From contig NZ_JABEND010000005.1 of assembly GCF_013002705.1 (NCBI RefSeq), forward strand, positions 186,001 to 250,000: DNA of 64,000 bases. Reading direction: 5' to 3'. Position numbers and translations under genes: made by a program. Numbering within the stretch: position 1 is the stretch's first letter; every line of letters starts with the position of its first letter. Below, one piece after another: positions 38,043 through 46,424 of this stretch. The notes under the pieces were generated by a model, which searched no databases, had not been told where the DNA came from, and worked only from the letters and a program-made list of their open reading frames with translations. The DNA comes from Nakamurella aerolata. GTDB lineage: Bacteria; Actinomycetota; Actinomycetes; Mycobacteriales; Nakamurellaceae.

Positions 38043-41000
38043 ATGGCGCGCAGGAGCTTCCTCCAGTGGCCGGTGCTGCGACAGTTCCGCTCCGGCGACG
38101 TGCTGGGCCGCGGTCCGGCGGTCACCAGCCCGCACACCCGCGCGCTCGAACCCCGCACCGCGACGGCCGACCGGGTGGTACAGAGCATCTGCCCGTACTG
38201 CGCCGTCGGCTGCGGGCAGAAGGTGTACGTCTCCGGCGAGAAGGTCGTCCAGATCGAGGGCGACGCCGACTCGCCGATCTCGCGTGGACGGTTGTGCCCC
38301 AAGGGTTCCGCCAGCGAACAGCTGGTGAATGCACCCGGCCGGCAGTACCAGGTGCGGTACCGGCCGCCACACGGCACGCAGTGGCAGTCGCTGGACAGGG
38401 ACACCGCCATCGACATGATCGCCGACCGGTTCTTGGAGACCCGCAGGCGCACTTGGCAGGACACGGACGAGAGCGGCAGCCCGCTGCGTCGGACCTGGGG
38501 GGTCGCGTCGCTGGGCGGCGCCACCCTCGACAACGAAGAGAACTACCTGATCAAGAAGCTCTTCACCGCTGCCGGTGCGGTACAGATCGAGAACCAGGCG
38601 CGTATTTGACACTCCGCGACGGTTCCCGGTCTGGGGGCCTCGTACGGACGCGGCGGCGCTACGCAATCGTTGCAGGACATGGCCAATGCCGACTGCATCG
38701 TGCTGCAGGGCGGGAACATGGCAGAATGCCATCCCGTCGGTTTCCAGTGGGTCTCGGAAGCCAAAGCCCGTGGCGCCGTGGTGATTCACGTCGACCCGCG
38801 GTTCACCAGGACCTCGGCGGTGGCGGACAAGCACATCCCGATCCGCGCCGGCTCCGACGTGGTGCTGCTCGGCGCCGTGATCAACCATGTGATCAGCAAC
38901 GACCTGTGGTTCCGCGAATACGTGCTGGCGTACACCAATGCCGCCACGTTGGTGAACCCCGACTTCCGCGACACCGAAGATCTGCACGGGCTGTTCTCCG
39001 GATTCGACCCGGAGACCGGCCACTACGACACCAGCACCTGGGCCTACGCCGACCCTGAGGGCGGCGGCATCGACCGTCCTGGCGGCCCCGACGAGCACGG
39101 AGCCGAGCAGTCCGATCGGGCGGCCGGGGAGGCGCACGGCAGCGGCGGTCCGTCGTTGGAGCACGCCAAGGTGGAGCGGGACGAAACGCTCACCGACCCG
39201 CGGACCGTCTTCCAGATCCTCAAGAAGCACTACGCGCGCTACACCCCGGAAATGGTGGAGCAGCTCTGCGGCATCAGCGCCGAAGACTTCGGCTACCTGG
39301 CGGACGCGGTGACCCGTAACTCGGGCCGCGACCGCACCACCTGTTTCGGGTACGCCACCGGCTGGACTCAGCACACCTTCGGTGCGCAGTTCATCCGCAC
39401 CGCAGCGATTCTGCAGCTGCTGCTGGGCAACGTCGGCCGTCCCGGCGGCGGCATCATGGCGCTGCGCGGGCACGCCAGCATTCAGGGCTCGACGGACATC
39501 CCGACGCTGTTCAACCTGCTGCCCGGGTACCTGCCGATGCCGAGCGCCGGCCGGCACGACACCTTCACCGACTATGTGAACTCGGTCGGTTCGAAGAAGC
39601 AGAAGGGCTACTGGGCCGACGCCGACGCCTACGCGGTGAGCCTGCTGAAGGCCTGGTGGGGCGACAAGGCAACAGCCGAGAACGACTGGTGCTTCGACTA
39701 TCTGCCCAGGCTGAACGGGCCGGCCGGCACCTATCAGACCACTGTCAGCATGTTGGCCGACGAGGTGGAGGGTTACTTCGTGCTCGGTCAGAACCCGGCG
39801 GTCGGATCGGCCAACGGCCGCCAGGCGCGGATGGCGATGAGCCACCTGAAGTGGCTGGTGGTCAGGGATCTCAACCTGATCGAATCCGCCACCTGGTGGC
39901 AGGACGGTCCCGAGATCGAGTCGGGTGAGCTGCGCACCGAAGACATCGGCACCGAGGTGTTCTTCCTGCCGGCGGCCACCCATGTGGAGAAGGCCGGATC
40001 GTTCACCCAGACGCAGCGGCTGCTGCAGTGGCGGCACAAGGCCATCGATCCGCCGGGCCAGTGCCAGAGCGATCTCGACTTCTTCTTCGAGCTGGGACAA
40101 CGGATCAGGGCCAAGCTGGCCGATTCCGACGACCCGCGCGACCGCCCGTTGCTCGACCTGACCTGGGACTATCCGCTCGACGACGACGGCAACCCCGATC
40201 CGGAATCGGTGCTGGCCGAGATCAACGGGCGTCACCTGACCGGAGACAAGGCAGGGCAACCACTTTCGGCGTACACCGAGATGCGCGCCGACGGCAGCAC
40301 CGAGGGCGGTTGCTGGATCTACACCGGGGTCTACGCCGACGGCATCAATCAGGCCGCGCGGCGGGTGCCAGGCGGCGGCCCGTCCCCCAGCCAGTCGGAG
40401 TGGGGTTGGGCCTGGCCCGCCGACCGCCGCATTCTGTACAACCGGGCGTCGGCCGACCCGGACGGTAAGCCGTGGAGCAAGCGCAAAAGCTACATCTGGT
40501 GGGACGCCGAGGCCGGCAAGTGGGTCGGCGACGACGTCCCCGACTTCCCCGTCGACCGGGCCCCGCACAGCATGCCGGACCCCGATCTCGGCGGCCCGGC
40601 GGCGCTCACCGGCGACGACCCGTTCATCATGCAGGCCGACGGAAAGGGTTGGCTGTATGCACCTTCCGGTCTGGTGGACGGTCCGCTCCCGACGCACTAC
40701 GAGCCACAGGAATCGCCGGTGGCCAACAGCCTTTACCCGCAGCAGCAGAGCCCGGCACGGGTGATGTTCCCGCGGGAGGACAATCTGGACGCACCCAGCG
40801 CCGGCGACTTCGGTGTCGACGTGTACCCGTACGTCTTCACCACCTACCGGCTCACCGAGCACCACACCGCCGGCGGCATGAGCCGTTGGCTGCCCTACCT
40901 TTCGGAGCTGCAGCCGCAGATGTTCTGCGAGGTGTCGCCGCAGTTGGCCGCCGAACGTGGCCTGGTCAACGACGGCTGGGCGACGATCATCTCGCCGCGC

Positions 41001-41408
41001 GCCGCCATCGAGGCCAAGGTGCTGGTGAGCGAACGCATGACGCCGCTGTCGATCAACGGCCGCACCGTGCACCAGATCGGCCTGCCCTACCACTGGGGCG
41101 TCGGCGGCACCGACGCGATCGTCAGCGGCGACGCTGCCAACGACCTGATGGGCGTCACCCTCGACCCGAACACCCAGATTCAGGAGTCCAAGGCCGGTTC
41201 CTGTGACATCCAGCCGGGTCGCCGCCCGCGCGGGGAGGCGCTGCTGGAGCTGGTGCGGGAGTATCAGCAGCGGGCCAGGGTGACCGTCGAGACCGACAAC
41301 ATCCGCATCACCGACCCGGCACGCGAGATCATCGACCCGCCGCCGGCTTCCGATCCGCCGCCCCCGCCCGGTGCCGACGGCGACGAGCCGTGGGGGTCGC
41401 GATGGTGA
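38043..41408 (+). CDS. fdhA: Formate dehydrogenase alpha subunit, selenocysteine-containing
   Basis: Oxidises formate to CO2 at a Mo/W-bis-MGD centre. An in-frame TGA at 38607-38609 is read as selenocysteine (residue 189): NQARI-Sec-HSATVPGLGASYGRGG is the diagnostic active-site context, and the frame stays open on both sides for 1,121 residues. Cysteines at 50, 53, 57 and 85 (CPYCAVGC, CPKG) bind a 4Fe-4S cluster. Later motifs are CFGYATGWTQHTFG, RPGGGIMALRGHASIQGSTD and, near the C-terminus, HWGVGGTDAIVSGDAANDL. RRSFLQW looks Tat-like but lacks a hydrophobic stretch. It precedes the Fe-S and membrane subunits. Confidence 0.96.
38607..38645 (+). promoter_or_regulatory. SECIS element in fdhA
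   Basis: Directly after the TGA the mRNA can form a hairpin with GGTTCCC (38621-38627) pairing with GGGGGCC (38633-38639) and an apical GGTCT loop. Bacterial SECIS elements bound by SelB have a GGUCU-type loop at this distance from UGA, as in E. coli fdhF. It is part of the coding sequence. Confidence 0.8.
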
Positions 41409-41472
41409 ACGGGACAACGCCGGACCCGCGCGTCGGGCCGAGCCAGCAACCTGACCACGGGAAGGTGCACTG

Positions 41473-42537
41473 ATGGGACAGCTGTCTGGACCGACGGACC
41501 CGGCGGCCGACGCGCACTGGGACATCAACAAGCCCCGCAAGGGTTTCTTCACCGACACCTCGATCTGCATCGGCTGCAAGGCCTGCGAGGTGGCCTGTAA
41601 GGAGTGGAACCGCAACCCGCGGGACGGCGACCTCGAGCTGACCGGCATGTCGTACGACAACACGGTGGCGCTGGGCGCCAGCACCTGGCGGCACGTGGCC
41701 TTTGTCGAGCAGGGCCACGACGCCATCGAGCGGGCCCGCGAGTCCGGCGCGGCGCTGGTGTCGCTCGGCATGCCGGCGGTCCGGGGCGGCGGCAGCAGTG
41801 AAACCGTCACGGCCGCAACCGATACCGCTCCCCCTGACACCCCCGAGTTCCGCTGGCTGATGGCCTCGGACGTGTGCAAACACTGCACCCACGCCGGTTG
41901 CCTCGACGTGTGCCCCACCGGCGCGCTGTTCCGCACCGAGTTCTCGACCGTCGTGGTGCAGGCCGACGTCTGCAACGGCTGCGGCACCTGCGTCGCCGGC
42001 TGCCCCTTCGGGGTGATCGAACGCCGCAGTGACGGCACCGTCGAGCCGAAGACCAAGCGCGGCAACCAGAATGAGCAGCAGCCAGCCGCCATCGGAGCCA
42101 ACCGCGGCGGCACGTCAGCGAAGTCGGCAAAAACGCAGGTGCCCAACGCCGGCATCGCGCAGAAGTGCACCCTGTGCTACGACCGGATGGTCGACGGCCA
42201 GACCCCCGCGTGCGCCAAGACCTGCCCAACAACGTCGATCAAGTACGGCGACCGGGCGGACATGGTGGCGCAGGCCAAGGAGCGCGTCGCGCAACTGCAC
42301 GCCCAGGGCATGACGGAGGCCAGGCTGTACGGCGCCAACGACAACGACGGCGTCGGCGGCACCGGTTCGGTGTTCCTGCTGCTGGACGAACCCGAGGTGT
42401 ACGGCCTGCCGCCGGACCCGCGGGTGCCCACCGCCGACCTGCCGCAGATGTTCAAGCGGGCCGGGCTGGCGGCCGCCGGAATGGTTGCGGCGGCGGCACT
42501 CTCGTTCGTCAAGAGCTCACTGCGGGGGCGCCGGTGA
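41473..42537 (+). CDS. Formate dehydrogenase iron-sulfur (beta) subunit
   Basis: Carries electrons from the catalytic subunit to the membrane or another acceptor. Four 4Fe-4S Cys clusters are visible: CIGCKACEVACKEWN, CKHCTHAGCLDVCPTGAL, CNGCGTCVAGCPFGV and CTLCYDRMVDGQTPACAKTCP. A C-terminal hydrophobic helix (LAAAGMVAAAALSFV) would anchor it at the membrane. The insert between the third and fourth clusters is Gln/Gly-rich. The stop overlaps the next GTG. Confidence 0.94.
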   Translation: MGQLSGPTDPAADAHWDINKPRKGFFTDTSICIGCKACEVACKEWNRNPRDGDLELTGMSYDNTVALGASTWRHVAFVEQGHDAIERARESGAALVSLGMPAVRGGGSSETVTAATDTAPPDTPEFRWLMASDVCKHCTHAGCLDVCPTGALFRTEFSTVVVQADVCNGCGTCVAGCPFGVIERRSDGTVEPKTKRGNQNEQQPAAIGANRGGTSAKSAKTQVPNAGIAQKCTLCYDRMVDGQTPACAKTCPTTSIKYGDRADMVAQAKERVAQLHAQGMTEARLYGANDNDGVGGTGSVFLLLDEPEVYGLPPDPRVPTADLPQMFKRAGLAAAGMVAAAALSFVKSSLRGRR

Positions 42538-43637
42538 GCGTCTCGGAGTTCGACAGCCTGCGCCCGCCGGAACCGGCCGGCGGCAAGCGCGCCAAGCGGC
42601 GCCGTCGCTCCGGCGGCGGTGCCCGCAGCTGGCTAGGCCGCGGCGCCGACGGCGGCCGGGACATGCCGGTGGTGCCCGACGCGCAGTTCACCTCGTACTA
42701 CGGCAAGCCGGTGGTCAAGCCGGCGCCGTGGGGCGAAGAGGTTGCTGCCTACCTGTTTCTCGGCGGCGTCGCCGGCGGGTCGGGACTGCTGGCGGCCGGC
42801 GGGCAGCTGACCGACCGGCCGAAGCTGCGGCGCAACGCCAGGCTGTCGGCGCTGGCCGCCGTCGGGCTCGGCGGCGTCGCGCTGGTGAAAGACCTCGGTC
42901 GGCCCGAACGCTTCCTGAACATGCTGCGCACCGTCAAGCTGACCTCGCCGATGAGCCTGGGCTCGTGGATCCTTTCCGCGTTCAGCGCCGGCGCCGGGGT
43001 GGCCGCCGCCAACGAGATCGACCGGATGACCGGTGACAGGTTGCCGCTGGGCCCGCTGCGAAAGGTGTTGCGGGCCTTGGAGAAACCCGCGGGGATCGAG
43101 GCCGCGGTGTTCGCCACCCCGCTGGCCGCGTACACCGCTGTGCTGTTGGCCGACACCGCCACCCCGACCTGGAACGAGGCGCGCCAAGACCTGCCGTTCG
43201 TGTTCGTCAGCTCGGCCAGCCTGGCTTCCGCCGGACTGGCCATGGTGACCACCCCGGTGGCCGAAACCGGCCCGGCACAACGGCTTGCGGTGCTCGGCGT
43301 GATCGGCGACGTCACCGCCAGCCGGTTGATGCACCGCCGAATGGACCCGGTCGCCGCGGAACCGCTGCACCACGGCAAGGCCGGGACGATGCTGCGCTGG
43401 AGCGAGGGTCTGGCCATCGCCGGCGGTATCGGCACGCTGCTCGGCGGCCGCAAACGCCCGGTCGCTGTTGCCTCGGGGCTGGCACTGCTGGCCTCGTCGG
43501 TGCTCACCCGGTTCGGCATTTTCGAGGCCGGCATCGAGTCGGCCAAGAACCCGAAGTACACCATCGAGCCGCAGCGTCGCAGGCTCGCCGCCCGCCGGGC
43601 GGCCGGCATCACCGACGACTCCATCACCACGGCCTGA
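42534..43637 (+). CDS. NrfD/PsrC-type membrane subunit of formate dehydrogenase
   Basis: Polytopic quinone-interacting subunit that anchors the dehydrogenase. After a basic N-terminus (KRAKRRRRSGGGARSW), the protein has YYGKPVVKPAPWGEEVAAYLFLGGVAGGSGLLAA, KDLGRPERFLNMLRTVKLTSPMSLGSWIL and further hydrophobic helices, the signature of NrfD-family proteins. The GTG overlaps the Fe-S subunit stop (GTGA). About eight helices can be counted. It is the last gene of the fdh operon before selD converges on it. Confidence 0.9.
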   Translation: MSVSEFDSLRPPEPAGGKRAKRRRRSGGGARSWLGRGADGGRDMPVVPDAQFTSYYGKPVVKPAPWGEEVAAYLFLGGVAGGSGLLAAGGQLTDRPKLRRNARLSALAAVGLGGVALVKDLGRPERFLNMLRTVKLTSPMSLGSWILSAFSAGAGVAAANEIDRMTGDRLPLGPLRKVLRALEKPAGIEAAVFATPLAAYTAVLLADTATPTWNEARQDLPFVFVSSASLASAGLAMVTTPVAETGPAQRLAVLGVIGDVTASRLMHRRMDPVAAEPLHHGKAGTMLRWSEGLAIAGGIGTLLGGRKRPVAVASGLALLASSVLTRFGIFEAGIESAKNPKYTIEPQRRRLAARRAAGITDDSITTA

Positions 43638-43686
43638 CAGCCTCCGGCGCCGGCGACGTTTCCTGGCCGAGGCGCTGGACGCCGAG

Positions 43687-43736
43687 TTACTGCCGGCTAG
43701 CGCACCGCGATGTTACTGCCGGCTAGCGCACCGCGA
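43687..43736. repeat. 26-base direct duplication at the 3' end of selD
   Basis: The 24-base segment at 43687-43710 is repeated exactly at 43713-43736, two bases apart (26-base period). The second copy contains the last codons and stop of selD, the first copy lies just beyond. It looks like a recent tandem duplication. Confidence 0.9.
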
Positions 43737-44754
43737 TCGCAGCGTCGCCGGCCGGGGCGGTGTGGCCGATCACCGGGTAACCGGGCACCTCCCCCACCAC
43801 CAGCAGGCCGCCTGAGGTTTGCGCGTCGGCGAGCAGCAGCAGCTCGTCCTCGGTGATGCCGAGCGCCGCCGTCAGGTGCGGGCGGACCCAGTCGAGGTTG
43901 CGGCGGGTGCCGCCGGAGATGTACCCGTCCCGCAGCGCGTCTCTGGCCTCGGCGAGCACCGGAACGGCAGCGCTGTCCAGCACCGCACCGACCCCGGAGG
44001 CGCGGCACAGCTTGTACAGGTGCCCGAGCAGACCGAAGCCGGTGACGTCGGTCGCCGCCCGCGCCCCGGCCGCGAGCGCGGCCGCCGCCGCGGTGTCGTT
44101 CAGCTCGGTCATGGTCTCGACGGCAGCGGCGAAGTACTCACCGGTCTGCTTGTGCCGGTTGTTCAACAGCCCGACGCCGATCGGTTTGGTGAGGGTGAGC
44201 GGCTGGCCCGGTGCGGCGGCATCGTTGCGCAGCAACGCATCCGGGTCGGCGGTTCCGGTCACCGCCAGGCCGTACTTGGGTTCCGGATCGTCGATGGAGT
44301 GGCCACCGATCAGCGGGCAGCCGGCCTGCTCGGCCACCGCCAACCCCCCGCGCAGCACCTCGGTGAGCAACTCCATCGGCAGCACCTCGCGCGGCCAGCC
44401 CACCAGGTTGATGGCAACGACAGGGCGGCCGCCCATGGCGTAGATGTCCGACAGCGCGTTGGCCGCGGCGATGCGTCCCCAGTCGTAGGCGTCGTCCACC
44501 ACCGGGGTGAAGAAGTCCGCGGTGGACAGCACCGCAAGCGGCGTCGCTCCCGCCACGGCGACCCGTACCGCCGCGGCGTCGTCCCCGTCGTCCAGCCCGA
44601 CCAGCACGCCCGGCCCGGCCTGGCCGGTGAGCCCGCGCACCGCGTCCTCCAACTCGCCCGGCGGAATCTTGCACGCGCAGCCGCCGCCGTGGGCGAACTG
44701 GGTGAGCCGCGGGGCGGTGCTCCGGGCGGGGCCAGCGGGAACAGAGGTGGTCAC
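43723..44754 (-). CDS. selD: Selenide, water dikinase
   Basis: Makes selenophosphate from selenide and ATP, the selenium donor for SelA. The catalytic loop reads FAHGGGCACKIPP (C26, K29), with Cys rather than Sec at the active position. VGLDDGDDAAAV, STADFFTPVVDDAYDWGRIAAANALSDIYAMGG, GGHSIDDPEPKYGLAVTG and TDVTGFGLLGHLYKL are standard PurM/SelD motifs. It is divergent from tRNA-Sec/selA and converges on the fdh operon. Confidence 0.96.
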   Translation of the reverse strand: MTTSVPAGPARSTAPRLTQFAHGGGCACKIPPGELEDAVRGLTGQAGPGVLVGLDDGDDAAAVRVAVAGATPLAVLSTADFFTPVVDDAYDWGRIAAANALSDIYAMGGRPVVAINLVGWPREVLPMELLTEVLRGGLAVAEQAGCPLIGGHSIDDPEPKYGLAVTGTADPDALLRNDAAAPGQPLTLTKPIGVGLLNNRHKQTGEYFAAAVETMTELNDTAAAAALAAGARAATDVTGFGLLGHLYKLCRASGVGAVLDSAAVPVLAEARDALRDGYISGGTRRNLDWVRPHLTAALGITEDELLLLADAQTSGGLLVVGEVPGYPVIGHTAPAGDAAIAVR

Positions 44755-44846
44755 GCCGCGAGTGTAGGGGCCGGCGTCGGCCCGGAGTGTCGCGAACGTG
44801 GCGCCCGATCACTCGACGTCCAGCACTGGCATACATTGGCGCGCAG

Positions 44847-44942
44847 GGAGGCGTCTGGGTTCCTGGTGGTCCCCCCGGTCTTCAACACCGGTGAGGTCGA
44901 GCAGCTCGATCTGGCGGGTTCGATTCCCGTCCGCCTCCGCCA
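44847..44942 (+). tRNA. selC: tRNA-Sec (anticodon TCA)
   Basis: Reads UGA as selenocysteine. The 96-base gene has GGAGGCG pairing with CGCCTCC in an extended acceptor arm, a G discriminator and an encoded CCA. The anticodon stem CCGGT/ACCGG surrounds loop CTTCAAC with TCA in the centre. It also has a long variable arm (GGTCGAGCAGCTCGATC) and the T-arm GCGGGTTCGATTCCCGT. A TACATT box at 44832-44837 is a likely -10. It lies between selD and selA. Confidence 0.95.
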
Positions 44943-45023
44943 ACCAGCTCAGCGCGGTGTCAGCACACCGTGCGACAGCGGTGTCACACCGTGGGACACC
45001 GGCGCACACGTCAGGAGGTGCAG

Positions 45024-46424
45024 GTGAGCAGCTCGGCCGATCCGCGGCGCGAGATCCCGCGCACCGACCAGCTGCTCGCGCACCCGCAGCTGCGCGCGGC
45101 GGCCGCCGACCTCGGGGCCGACGCCGTCCGGCAGCTGGTGCACGCCGCCCAGCAGTCCGCCCGGCAGGGCCGGCTCGCCCCCGGCGCGGTGACCGACGCG
45201 GTGCTGAGCGCAGCGGGAGAGGCCATGGCGAACAAGGCTTCTCGCCCCGGAGGGCTGACGCCGGTGCTCAACGCTACCGGGGTGGTGGTGCACACCAACC
45301 TCGGCAGGGCTCCGCTGTCGGCCGCCGCGACAGCGGCACTGACAACGGCCGCCGGCTACGTCGACGTCGAGCTCGATCTGGACACCGGCACCCGTTCCGG
45401 GCGCGGCACCGCGGCCAGGCAGGCACTGCTTCACGCCTGCCCGGCGGCAGCGGCCGCGCTGGTGGTGAACAACGGCGCTGCCGCGCTGCTGCTGGCCACC
45501 ACGGCGCTGGCCGCCGGCCGCGAGGTGGTGGTCAGCCGGGGTGAGCTGATCGAGATCGGGGCGGGTTTCCGGCTCCCCGACCTGATCGAGTCGACCGGAG
45601 CCAGGCTCCGCGAGGTGGGCACCGCCAACCGCACCCACCCGCGCGACTACGCCGCGGCCATCGGCCCCGACACCGGCTGCCTGCTCAAGATCCATCCGAG
45701 CAACTTCCGCGTCAACGGCTTCACGGCCGAGGCGACCATCGCCGACCTGAGGCCGTTGGCCACCGAGCGTGGCGTCCCGTTGATCGCCGATCTCGGCTCC
45801 GGGCTGCTGCGCCCTGATCCGCTGTTGCCGGACGAACCGGACGCCGACACCGCGCTGACCGCCGGTGCCGACCTGGTGATCGCCAGTGGTGACAAGCTGC
45901 TGGGCGGTCCGCAGGCCGGGCTGCTGCTGGGCCGCGCCGACCTGATCGACCGGCTGGCCCACCATCCCCTGGCCAGGGCGGTGCGCGCCGACAAGCTCGC
46001 CCTTGCCGCCCTGACCGCCACCCTCACCGACGGTGCCGGCACCCCGACCTGGCAGGCCCTGCACGCCGACCCCGAGGTGCTGCGCCGGCGCACCGAAGCC
46101 CTCGCTAAAGCCGTTGGCGCGCCGGTAGTTCCGCATGACGGCAGGGTCGGCGGGGGTGGCGCCCCCGGGGTGCCGCTGGCCGGTTGGGCGGTGCAACTGC
46201 CGCCAGCCGCCGCCCCGGCACTGCGCACCGCGCAGCCCGCCGTGCTGCCTCGAGTGCACCATGGCCGTTGCCTGATCGATCTGCGCTGCATCCCGGCGGC
46301 CGACGACGCCAGGTTGCTGGCCGCGGTCCGGTCCGCGGTGGCGGCCGCAGGCCACCCGGTGGCCGAGGCGGGTTTGCCCGTTGTCGCCGCGGACTCCGGC
46401 AGCACGGCGCCGGCCGAGGCGTGA
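45024..46424 (+). CDS. selA: L-seryl-tRNA(Sec) selenium transferase
   Basis: PLP enzyme that converts seryl-tRNA-Sec to selenocysteinyl-tRNA. AGGAGG precedes the GTG. The protein shows VLNATGVVVHTNLGRAPLS, LDTGTRSGRGTAARQ, VVNNGAAALLLATTALA, VSRGELIEIGAGFRLPDLIESTGARLREVGTANRT, and the PLP-lysine site SGDKLLGGPQAG (K291). It begins about 80 bases after tRNA-Sec and its stop overlaps the selB GTG. Confidence 0.97.
   Translation: MSSSADPRREIPRTDQLLAHPQLRAAAADLGADAVRQLVHAAQQSARQGRLAPGAVTDAVLSAAGEAMANKASRPGGLTPVLNATGVVVHTNLGRAPLSAAATAALTTAAGYVDVELDLDTGTRSGRGTAARQALLHACPAAAAALVVNNGAAALLLATTALAAGREVVVSRGELIEIGAGFRLPDLIESTGARLREVGTANRTHPRDYAAAIGPDTGCLLKIHPSNFRVNGFTAEATIADLRPLATERGVPLIADLGSGLLRPDPLLPDEPDADTALTAGADLVIASGDKLLGGPQAGLLLGRADLIDRLAHHPLARAVRADKLALAALTATLTDGAGTPTWQALHADPEVLRRRTEALAKAVGAPVVPHDGRVGGGGAPGVPLAGWAVQLPPAAAPALRTAQPAVLPRVHHGRCLIDLRCIPAADDARLLAAVRSAVAAAGHPVAEAGLPVVAADSGSTAPAEA

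Noticed and set aside
38043-38100. Twin-arginine signal peptide on FdhA (RRSFLQW)
   Set aside because: No hydrophobic segment or cleavage site follows; the region matches the non-exported family N-terminus as I recall it.
38043-38609. fdhA as two genes or a nonsense-mutated pseudogene
   Set aside because: The TGA is in the exact Sec position of formate dehydrogenases, is followed by a SECIS-like hairpin, and selA, selB, selD and tRNA-Sec are nearby.
37866-42170. A 1,434-residue open frame on the minus strand
   Set aside because: It lies antisense to fdhA and the Fe-S subunit gene, whose motifs are unmistakable; such frames are common opposite high-GC genes.
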